The translations under genes and the position numbers were made by a program. DNA of 64,000 nt, from assembly GCF_001641265.1 (NCBI RefSeq), contig NW_020167547.1, forward strand, positions 186,001 through 250,000, written 5' to 3'. Below, one piece after another: positions 33,997 to 42,627 of the stretch (position 1 is the first letter of the stretch; the number at the start of each line of letters is the position of its first letter). Origin of the DNA: Pseudogymnoascus destructans (taxonomy: Eukaryota > Ascomycota > Leotiomycetes > Thelebolales > Thelebolaceae). Under the pieces are notes generated by a model. The model had not been told where the DNA came from and searched no databases. It saw nothing but the letters and a program-made list of their open reading frames with translations.

Positions 33997-34265
33997 TGTA
34001 ATGGTGGGTGCACCAGATGTGAGAATCTAGCCACCCAAGGAAAGGGATGATTTTACTAAGACAACACACTGTCTTTGGAAACAGAGCCAAAGGGTTGTAG
34101 CTTAGACTAAACCACTCCACTACATCATACACTTGATTGCTGCGTTGTGGAATAGTCTAAGCTACAACCCTTTGGCTCTGTTTTCTAAGACAGTGTGTTG
34201 TCTTAGTAAAATCATCCCTTTCCTTGGGTGGCTAGATTCTCACATCTGGTGCACCCACCATTACA
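33997..34265. repeat. Inverted pair of LTR ends beside Gypsy gag
   Basis: LTR-family sequence starts at 33997 (TGTAATGGTGGG), runs about 113 bp, and is followed after about 43 bp by the same stretch in reverse (34153-34265, ending CCACCATTACA). The left arm is the truncated 5' LTR of the Gypsy element, directly before its leader. Confidence 0.85.
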
Positions 34266-35355
34266 CTTAATCCTAGCATCAATTCCTAGCTGCCTACAGA
34301 CCACCACACTATCAAAAATTAGACCCTCATAGCCTACAAATCGGAGAGGCAATGTATACAACATTTCACAGTTGATCTATGGACCTCTACCAACTCTAAA
34401 GCACTTCTCGGTATAATTCGTCACTACTTTATAGAGACCTCTAACAGTCAGTTCTAGCTTTGAGAGAATTGGAAGGATGACATACTAGTGATAATCAGGC
34501 AAGACTAATTACCTCGAAGGTTGGCTATTTTATGATAGACAATGCTAAGAACAATGAAACTATAATGAGAGCACTTTCTTCCTGCAAGTTATTCCTCTTA
34601 GAAATAGCTATTACCAATAACTAACTATATTGTTCAGTACTACAGGAACAGTATCAAATTGAATACAATCCAATTCATCACTGACTTCGTTATAATGGTC
34701 ATATTATCAATTTAACTGCTTAGGCCTTTTTCTTTTCAACTGAAGAAAAAGCCCTATTACAAAAGAACAATCAAGGCTAATAGTCCTTCTGAGCTTGAAA
34801 TGGAGAGCTGGCATCAGAAAGGTCCTCTTGGAAAGCTTTATAATATTGTAGTATATTTTCAAAGATCTCCATAACGAATTGCTGCCTTTGTTAAGCTCAG
34901 TTCTAGCAAGCGTCTAGTTAGGGATAACAATGTTATGATTACAGCTCACAGCTTGTTACGGTTATTACAGTTGTTATAGGTATAAGGGGATTACAGGTGC
35001 AGCCTTAGCCACCAAGGCTACAACCGCTAAGCGGACAACTGTATATTACAATGCCTCACCTTCCTTCCTTCTTCTTCTTCTTCTCTCTTTAGATTCAATC
35101 TAGCTTACTTTACCCAGACTGGCACCATGACCTCCATGACCATCGTAACAAACAAGACTCGATGGAACTCCTAGTATGCTATGATCGTCTGCGCTATCCA
35201 AGAGCGTATACACTTGGCAATTGACTTATTCTGCCATTAAACTAGAAAGGATATTGAGGCTAATTAGCTCTCCTATGAGGACTAGGTCATACTAACAAAT
35301 ATCTATCACTTTCTTAAGTTCTTTCATCAAGCAACACTAGCAACAGAGGGCTAAA
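34266..35355 (+). pseudogene. hAT transposase remnant
   Basis: Decayed plus-strand coding sequence with many in-frame stops. Recognisable hAT pieces are VDLWTS-like sequence near 34375, VGYFMIDNAKNNETIMRALS at about 34515-34575, GHIINLTA near 34700, and GPLGKLYNIVVYFQ near 34825. After removal of a nested solo LTR the sequence reads across as VRDNKTRWNS, and then EDWVILTNIYHFLKFF-like text (with a stop at the Trp). It is cut off at 35355 by an inverted LTR structure. TAG stops often stand where CAG would fit. Confidence 0.75.
34931..35150. mobile_element. Solo LTR (220 bp) with target duplication AACAA
   Basis: Ends TGTTATGATT and CATCGTAACA (TGTTA/TAACA inverted tips). Flanked by AACAA at 34926-34930 and 35151-35155. 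Removing it restores the hAT coding sequence. It contains a CTTCTTCTTCTTCT tract near 35070. Internal coding sequence is absent. Confidence 0.85.
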
Positions 35356-36021
35356 TGTAACACTGACTTTTAAACGATAGAATACACAGAGGTTTCTTGC
35401 GTAAGGTTGACTTGACAGAGGAGGCAGGGGATTAAACACAAAGGCTTTCTAAGTAACACATTATAGTATTCTAAAGATACTATATTAAGTTGAGCAAGAA
35501 GCTCCTATCTAAGGGAATACTATCTACTTATATAGTAGCGTCATGCCTTATAGGTAATCCAGATAGTTAATGGATAGCTAGATAATCTAGATAGTTGGTA
35601 GGTAGCTCAACTATCTAATATCCATGTTACGGCTACAGTAACATGATGTCATGGTTACAGGGCCAGGGCCTAGTAACGTGACGTGTGAGTCACAGTGGGA
35701 AGCGGGGTAGGCTGCCATGTGATGGGGCTAATGGATAGTTGCAGAAACTAGTGGATATTGGATAGTTGAGCTACCCACGAATTATCCTGAATATCTAGCT
35801 ATCCGCCAACTATCCAGATTACCCATGAGGCACGACGCCACTATATAAGTAGATAGTATTTCCTTAGATAGGAGCTTCGTGCTCAACTCAATATAGTATT
35901 CTTTACAATACTGTAACGTGTTACTTGGAAAGCCTTTGTGTCTAATCCCCTGCCTCCTCTGTCAAGTCAACCTTATGCAAGAAACCTCTGTGTCTTCTAT
36001 TGTTTAGAAGTCAGCATTACA
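35356..36021. repeat. Head-to-head inverted Copia LTRs (foldback)
   Basis: Arms of about 266 bp (35356-35621 and 35756-36021) are inverted copies around a 134-bp spacer. The arms end TGTAACACTGAC and GTCAGCATTACA-like, matching the LTR at 4618-4808. The outer part of each arm includes the TATA-like ACTATATAAGTAGATAG. No target duplication was found. Confidence 0.85.
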
Positions 36022-36253
36022 ATCCACTAGTTTCTGCAACTATCCACTAGCCTAGTCATGCTATAGCCTAGCCCTGCTAGCCTTGTGACTTCTTAGGTCA
36101 CGTTTAGTATAACTAATGTCACATTACCATAGCAGTAACACTAGGTCCCCCTCCTAAAGGCCTAGTCCCTTAGGTCTTGCTAATTAAGGAAATCGCTAGT
36201 TAGTTAAGTAGGGTGATGCCCACTTAATTGCCAAGCAGGTTGCGCTACTTATC
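36022..36253. other. Spacer between LTR foldback and zinc-cluster gene
   Basis: Begins with a further copy of AGTTTCTGCAACTATCC, which is inverted in the foldback spacer. The rest is the presumed leader of the split gene starting at 36254. No other feature. Confidence 0.4.
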
Positions 36254-36594
36254 ATGTCTTCTAGTAGACACACAAAAATCAAAGAACGTCATCTTCTTGC
36301 AGACCGTATTGAAAAGAACGGCAACCTGATTACCCGAATATATCTAACGTGCATGTATAACGAAAGTGCCAAACAAGCGAAAGTGCCAAAATATCGCGAC
36401 TACCCATAAGAATTGCGATAAATCCACCACAACAATATAAATTAATTAAAACTACTCGGAGTCCTCTTCCTCAGACCTGTCTATTACAATCTGACAAGTG
36501 CGCGCATTGTGTCCAGTCTCACCACACTTGCCACAGCGACGTGCATGGGTTTCTTCCCTTGGCTTCCGACCACTACTTGCCCTTATTTCTTACT

Positions 36595-36965
36595 TGTAAG
36601 GACACAGGGCACCCAGCTCACAGTAATAGCATATGAGAGTGCGAGTCGGAGGCTAAACGGATGCTATCCTATAGGTCTACTACGAAGGATACAAAAAAGA
36701 TGAAGGGGGAACCCCGTTGAGTCTGTTTCCTTAACTCCCGAAACGGGTCCGACTCGGTTATCCCAACCCTAGCCCTGAACCTTCCACCGCAACAGGTCTA
36801 CATCGGCCCTGAACCCTATACACTTACCGTCCCCCACTATAGTGTAACTCGCTATATAATCCTCTACTGGTTCGAAACCCCACCGAGTCGGATTCCATGT
36901 TTGTAGTGACCGTAACAGTTCTGAGACAGGATCTTCGAGTATCTAGGTACGGAGGCATCCTTACA
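36595..36965. mobile_element. Solo LTR (371 bp) with target duplication TTACT
   Basis: Ends TGTAAGGA and TCCTTACA, an 8-bp inverted tip, flanked by TTACT at 36590-36594 and 36966-36970. The empty site can be checked against the relative at about 62040. It contains GGTTCGAAACC, which fits a pol III B-box, and a separated inverted pair CCGACTCGGT/ACCGAGTCGG. Confidence 0.85.
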
Positions 36966-38126
36966 TTACTCTACTTGCTGCACAACGTCCCTCTCGTCCT
37001 GTAGCTCCAGTGCTACCTGTTGACTAAGTGATCCTCCTTGCTGTAGTCGTGTTTTTTTAGCTCTCCGGCGCTTGCTTAGCACTTCATTTGCCTGTCGCAG
37101 GTTTTGGTTCTCTGCTTTTAACAATGCTAATTGATGCATTATTTGCGATGCACCCTTTGTAAACTGGTCAACAGCTGCATAGATTGAGGTTGGAGAGCTA
37201 TTTTGATGATGCGCAATTCAGTTTTTAATGAAAGTAGACTGTGATACAGCTTCAGTTGGGTTATTTGGTGTCTGAGAAACCCATGGTTGAGCGGTGTTTG
37301 GGCGAGAGGTTGGAGGTGTTGGCGTCTTAAACCTAAGGTCAAGTGTAGATATTACACTCTCAGGGCTAAATGGAAGAAGCCCAGCACCTCGGAACCCTCC
37401 CTGAATATTGCTTTCTGTCATTGCAATGTTAAATGCAGCGTGGAAGGCAGGAAAGAAGTCATCCTTAGTAATGTGAATAATATGAGCCCGCATCATATCT
37501 TCAATTTGCCGACCGTAAGCTCTCTGGCCAAAACAGCCAACATCAAGTGGTTGGAGTATATGGGAAGAGTGAGCAGGCATACAAAGCATAATAATGTTGT
37601 GTTCTTTGCAGTACTCCTCAAACTTGTCTGAGTGGTGGCTCTCATGACCATCAAGGACTAACAAGCGATAACCACCAACACTCCGGGGCTTTGTGTGCTT
37701 CTCAAAATGCTGAATCCAATCCATACCTCTCTCATTTGTAGTCCAGCCATTTGCAGTAACAGCGATTACCCAATCTGCTGGAAATCCGCTATTCTCATAC
37801 CAAGATGCAAGGTGGTTTTTACCTGCCACAATGACAAATGGCGGCACTGCCCAACCTTGAGAACTAACGCCTTGGATTACTGTAACCCATTCCCGATTGC
37901 CAGGCTGCACCTTTTTTGCCTTTGCCCGCCCATCTGAGCTCGTTACTACCGTTGCGCTTGAGATGACGCCCATCATAAACCCAGTCTCATCAAAGTTGTA
38001 GATATCTGCATTGTTGATGCCATATTTTAGAATTGTGTATACAAGCTCAAACCAGCCACGAATGACTTCTGGATCTTCGCACTTAGCCCTCTGGTAGTCG
38101 TATTTTCGCTGGAAGCGTGTCCGGAG

Positions 38127-39051
38127 TGTAATGGTGGGTGCATCAGATGTGAGAATCTAGCCACCCAAGGAAGGGATGAATTTACTAAGACAACACACTG
38201 TCTTAGGAAACAGAGCCAAAGGGTTGTAGCTTAGACTATTCCACAACGCAGCAATCAGGTGTGTGATGTAGTGAGTGGTTCAGACAAGTTGCAACAAATG
38301 TTGAGTCTGGGAACTCAGGGGTAAGTCAGAGGTTAACACCTCACTGACTTTTCAGAAACAAGGAGTAACAAGATGAATGCTTGGAAGCTTGGAAAAGACG
38401 TGGAAGTATGTGATAGTCGATTTACTGTATTGTCTGCTTGCCCTTTCTTAAGGAAAGGGCAATCCTATTTATGCTAAAGGAGTGTAGTTCTCTCATTTTC
38501 CAAGACTTTCCATGACTTACCAGGCTTGGTAACTGTAGTCGACGTAAGAGAATCCCATAGAACCATCTCTTAGGTTCGTAGCCTATAGGAAGTAAAAGGA
38601 GGTCCAAGGTCAGAGTACCCCTATAGACAAATTATGTCATAGACAAATTATGTCATAGACAAATTATGTCATAACTTAACCAATCTTGTGGGTAACTAAA
38701 GAGCGATGACATGTAATGGATCATAGAGGTTCGTAGGAGCTTTTAGAGCTATCGTTCATGCTCCTAGGCCTCTAGTTGGTAGAGATATGTCATGTGGTAG
38801 TATGAGTGATGTCATGTAATGAATCATAGAGGGTTGTAGAGATATGCTATGTGGTAATATTGGCCCAGTAACTAAGGAGCGATGACGTGTAATGAATCAT
38901 AGATGGTTGTAGCAATCGTTGAGTAGTATTGCTCTTGCTGTTGGTGTGATAAGCCAAAATATGTATAGTGACTTGTAGGTTTGAGGAGGAGATTTCCAAG
39001 TTTTCTCTTGAGTTTGATAGCAAACTGAGTGCAACGAATGTCAGTATGACA
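38127..39051 (+). mobile_element. Solo LTR (925 bp) of the TGTAATGG family
   Basis: Runs from TGTAATGGTGGG to GTCAGTATGACA inside the pogo transposase. The flanking host sequence compared with the relative at 60880-60900 lacks a clear 5-bp duplication (CCGGAG left, CTACA right), so the site has been altered after insertion. Confidence 0.9.
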
Positions 39052-39978
39052 CTACATGGCGCTTAACAAAGTTTGAAGCCCAACGTGACCTGACGCGTGG
39101 CGCGTCGCGTGTTGCAAGTAGTCCATTTGCCATATCTTCAACAATAGACAACGGAGGAGGGAACCCTTTAGCAGCTAAGTCAAGTATATACTGAACAAGA
39201 ACTGATTCCTCTAGGTTACTTAATTTCCGTAAGTTGGCTTGGATATCGCGTCGTGAAGGTACGCCTTGTAAACGGTGACGTAGCTTGCGGTGGTCTACGG
39301 AATAGATCCTAGCTGCAATCGAAGGCGCAAATTTGGGTCGCTTTGCATAGCTTGGATAGCTAGCACTAATTTGCTTTCATCATTTTTATGGCGCATGTTT
39401 TGTTGTGGAGGAATTTAACATTTAGTTGGGGGGGTTGGTCACCGCATGATTTTGGCACTTTCGCTTGTTTGGCACTTTCGTTATACATGCACGTTAATAC
39501 AAAAAAAAAAAAAATTGAAACTTTTGCAGGCTTCCATGTTCTAGCTATCTTCATAACAAACGATCTTGTATCGTTGTTACTAGTAATCATTGTTGTAGCG
39601 AATGTACTTGTTGCAATTACAAATGCAACGCTTGCGCCCCTTCTCCTACTGATTGGGAGAAGCTTCGTGAGAAGAGCATGTTAAGGCCAAAGAGGAAGCA
39701 GCGGCATTTCAAGAGTGTAAGGCTCACCTCTATGCTCAAGAAGCGTATGCGTGTTGCATACGTCTTTGCAAAAGCAGAAAGCTCTCAAAACCCACGGCGT
39801 TGAGATGCTACGTCGAGGTCTGAAATCCTTAGACGTGTTGGAGGAGCTTAAGGAGCATGAGCGGCATGAAGCTGAGACTCGTTCCCTTCTCCTAACTGCC
39901 TCTAAGGCTACCTCTAAGGGCAATGCTTCGAAGCATGATCTCTTCCTGTCTTTGCCTTCTGGATTCTTCGACTGCTAG

Positions 39979-40279
39979 GATTCTTTGCAAATAAGGGCTT
40001 CGAGCCAAATTTTGATATTAAGAACAGCAAGTTCCAAATAGCGCCACAGGAACACAAGGATATTGATACAAAGCATGAAAGATATTTGGGAGTTTCCGCA
40101 AGACTAAATCGCACTCTCGCAAACTTGCATAGAGACATTCGCAAATCAACACAGGAAAGCTACACCAAGATACCAGGTTAGAGATCAAGTATGGCTATCT
40201 ACACGAAATACCAGGACTTAGAGGCTATCGAAGAAACTCGATCACAAGCAAGTTGGTCTGTATAAGATTCTCGGACGAA
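39979..40279 (+). pseudogene. Gypsy integrase C-terminal fragment
   Basis: Two frames give ARLNRTLANLHRDIRKSTQ (about 40100-40160), then QVRDQVWLSTRNTRT and LSKKLDHKQVGLYKILG (about 40182-40277). This is the integrase C-terminal/GPY-type region of a chromovirus-like Gypsy element. One frameshift and a stop are present. It ends abruptly against the truncated F-box gene. Confidence 0.75.
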
Positions 40280-40513
40280 TTAGGCAAGTGAGGAAGCGTC
40301 GATGAGCTTAAGGTTGGTGAAGATCTGGCTTACGATCTCGGTGGGGAGGGTGTCGAGAGAGTGTTTCGGCGGGTATGGAGGCGGTTCAGGGGATTGGCTT
40401 GAGCCTTGTTGGCGTGTCAGGGTTTTTTTGAGGTCCCCCAGGGACATGCGGCGGTGTTCCTCCATTGTTTCTGCGGGATCGCGTTCACGAACCATTAAAG
40501 GACTCCGTCTCAC
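40280..40513 (-). pseudogene. F-box gene truncated by Gypsy sequence
   Basis: From ATG 40513 the minus strand encodes a Pro-rich leader (SSQSPEPPPYPPKHS) and the first half of an F-box (LDTLPTEIVSQIFTNLKLID). The frame ends at the junction with Gypsy integrase DNA. F-box proteins connect targets to SCF ubiquitin ligases. A different full F-box gene lies at 41980-42627. Confidence 0.65.
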
Positions 40514-40762
40514 AAACCCCTAGTAGGTCACAACCTGAAACTCCAGTAAACCTTCCGTAAATCGACACCCTATTAGCATGTGGCTCAATGGGAGCCACTC
40601 AGCCAACTCTAGCACCAATGTCTAGGTCACAGCTCTCCCGCTCTCTCGGCAGCTGGATACTACGTCGTGCTGGCGCCCTTCTGTGCCCTGACGCCGAGGA
40701 CCCGTAGCGCTCGTTGAAAGGCGGCCTCCTCCACCGCCTGCACCGTCGGCACATCATCCACC

Positions 40763-40824
40763 CCACTCCTCCTCCCCACTCCCTCCTCACTCCTCCTCCC
40801 CACTCCCTCCTCACTCCTCCTCCC
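40763..40824. repeat. Minisatellite, CACTCCTCCTCCC units
   Basis: About 2.5 copies of a 24-bp unit made of CACTCCTCCTCCC and CACTCCCTCCT. Confidence 0.9.
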
Positions 40825-41381
40825 CCCCTCCCCATCCCGCGGAAGATGTTAAGCGGCGGCGATGGTGCTCAGTGGGGATGGTCAGGTGTGATCAGAGGGG
40901 TGTGTAGAGGTTTCCGATATATCTCATGTAGGCCAGCTATTTCGGTGACAACAACAACAACAACAGCGATGGAGGAGAGAAGGGCGCCATAACAGCTCCA
41001 GACGACTGGGCATAGCTATTATATGTGTCAACTGACAGCAGATCGACGACGACTGAGGAAGCCCGGCCGAGAGGCCAAGCGGCCAAAGCAAGGCTGGAAG
41101 CGGGGGATGTGGTCTGTGCGTCCATTTATCAGAATGCTTGTTTTGCTGCTGCGGGTACGAATTCGTGATGCAAGTGCAGGAGAGATTTATCCGGGCCGGG
41201 GGAGTAGGGAATTAGTGCTCGTACCTGGGTGTGTTTAAGACAACATCTGCGGGCCGCCGCCATCCCGGAGACAACCGTGCTACTGGAGTGTAGTGCACGT
41301 TTTCTCAGGCTTATCTGCCGAACTTTCGCCGGAGAGAGAGCCTGTTTCTATCGGCGAGCTGGTTTGGGATCAGTGTCGTAG

Positions 41382-41430
41382 CACAAGAGGCACTGTTGAT
41401 CTCGATGCTGTAACAACAGTGCCTCTTGTG
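41382..41430. repeat. Perfect hairpin, 17-bp arms
   Basis: Arms CACAAGAGGCACTGTTG (41382-41398) and its exact reverse complement (41414-41430) around a 15-base loop. Confidence 0.93.
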
Positions 41431-41979
41431 CGTGTGATGATGGATCCCAGTATAGTGGTGAAGCGGGTTGGAGCCCGCGACTCCGCGGTTTGGACTCTAT
41501 CCGCGGCGCTGGGTGGCCCTTGTTGAGCATTGGAATAGGCCAAAAGGAGCCGCGGCATCGACTTCTGCATCCGGGCTCGATGAAAAGGGCGCGATGTGCC
41601 CGGCCTGCTAAACAATATAGACATGATAAGCAGAACAATGAGTCAACTTCATCAGAACCTGATTTGAAAGCGAATTATCCATTAGGTGCCTCCACAACGT
41701 AAGAGTGGCTCTGCACATGACGCGCTATAAAATACACATACCCCATACATACATCAGCCCCAAGACTGGTTGATCATCGAGTCTCCAACGCCGTCCATAT
41801 GCAACTCCAATGCCCCGATAGCCTCCCAAATCATAAGGCTCCACTGCTTCCACAGAACAACTCCCCCAAATAACCCGCGGACTCCTTTACACCTCCCCTC
41901 CCCTTAAAATCCATCTCTTTCATAATCATCATAACCATCCCTTCACAAACGCCACTTCCATCATCATTCATACACCCCC

Positions 41980-42627
41980 TCAAAGCTTACTCGCCTCCAC
42001 CGCCGGCTCCTCAATATTCGGCAACCAATGTCTCCCACACATCATCGGTTTCGGGGGATTACTCCTAAAACACCTATCCTCCACCCCCTCCTTAGCCTTC
42101 AACCCAAACACGCCCCTGACAGCGCAATACTCGTACCTCCCTGGCATGAAATCGCGGATATGCATGTGTAGCTCGCAGCGATAGATGCCGCAGTACCTGC
42201 ACGCCGTGACAGGGCCGAGCACCTCCCACGCGCTCTCGAGCGTGTTGGGGCCGCGACGGCGCTGGTTCAGGGGGACGCGCACACGGTGGGTGGCCCGGTA
42301 GGCGGTGTAGAAGTGGCGCGAGGTGAGGCCGAGACAGGTGCTGTCGATGGGGTCGAGGGAGGAGAAGATGAGGAGGTGGAGTTCGGTGGGGAGGGAGGTG
42401 AGGGAGGTTGTGGGGGTGGTGGTGGGTGTTTCGGCCTCGATGAGGGGGAGGAGAGCAGCGGCTAAGCTGGGGATGAGAAGTGGCGCACGCGGCAGGTCGC
42501 TGGTGGCGCCGTAGTGGGCGCTCGAGGTGGCATCGATGGCGCCTCCTGGGTAGAGCGCGAGGGTGGGGGGGTCAACGGAGGGAGTGTGCATCGCGTGGGT
42601 GGTGGTAAGGACCTCGGCGGTGGCCAT
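41980..42627 (-). CDS. F-box domain protein
   Basis: From the ATG at 42627 (context AAAATGGCC) it encodes 215 residues. An F-box-like segment (LTSLPTELHLLIFSSLDPIDSTCLGLTS) lies at about 88-125. A C-terminal part has ACRYCGIYRCELHMHIRDFM, a possible zinc-binding Cys/His cluster. The frame is open upstream to 42918, adding 97 low-complexity residues; I treat these as leader, which also contains an intron-like GTAAGG...TTACAG. It probably recruits targets for ubiquitination. It is one of the few intact host-type genes in the transposon-rich half. Confidence 0.7.
   Translation of the reverse strand: MATAEVLTTTHAMHTPSVDPPTLALYPGGAIDATSSAHYGATSDLPRAPLLIPSLAAALLPLIEAETPTTTPTTSLTSLPTELHLLIFSSLDPIDSTCLGLTSRHFYTAYRATHRVRVPLNQRRRGPNTLESAWEVLGPVTACRYCGIYRCELHMHIRDFMPGRYEYCAVRGVFGLKAKEGVEDRCFRSNPPKPMMCGRHWLPNIEEPAVEASKL

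Larger units (their letters stand above)
36452..39396 (-). pseudogene. pogo-type transposase, interrupted
   Basis: Minus-strand transposase from ATG 39396 to the stop at 36452, broken by the solo LTRs 38127-39051 and 36595-36965 and by frameshifts. The best segment, 37976-37218, covers the DDE region: WVTVIQGVSSQGWAVPPFVI, LVLDGHESHHSDKFEEY, and HILQPLDVGCFGQ. There is a deletion after GCFG (the intact relative has PLKQAYG). The C-terminal CCHC region survives as DNA near 36460-36540. Not functional. Confidence 0.9.
36347..39494 (-). mobile_element. pogo/Fot-type DNA transposon carrying two solo LTRs
   Basis: The inverted ends begin ACGTGCATGTATAACG and are flanked by TA at 36345-36346 and 39495-39496. 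Without its two inserted LTRs the element is about 1.85 kb, matching the 1860-bp relative at 60436-62295. The inverted ends contain a doubled CGAAAGTGCCAAA motif. It is inserted in the zinc-cluster gene above. Confidence 0.95.
36254..39978 (+). pseudogene. Zinc-cluster/coiled-coil gene split by a pogo element
   Basis: Exon-like sequence from ATG 36254 reads SSSRHTKIKERHLLADRIEK...ITR, then is interrupted by a pogo element (36347-39494). It resumes after a TTTGCAG acceptor-like site at 39528 as LPCSSYLHNKRSC, CSECTCCNYKC and SPTDWEKLREKEH, followed in a shifted frame by EMLRRGLKSLDVLEELKEHE and a tail ending SGFFDC (39978). The order (helix, Cys triplet, Cys triplet, DWxKL, coiled coil) matches the intact gene at 3899-4237. 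One expected Cys is Tyr here, and Arg codons appear as Cys, consistent with transitions. Confidence 0.65.
40514..41979. other. Intergenic region with minisatellite and hairpin
   Basis: No gene is supported. It contains a 24-bp pyrimidine minisatellite (40763-40824), an ACA trinucleotide run near 40950, and a perfect hairpin (41382-41430). GC-rich with short frames that have no domain features. Confidence 0.5.

Noticed and set aside
38127..39051. Target duplication for this solo LTR
   Set aside because: Flanks CCGGAG and CTACA do not match; compared with the empty relative two bases are missing, so no duplication is claimed.
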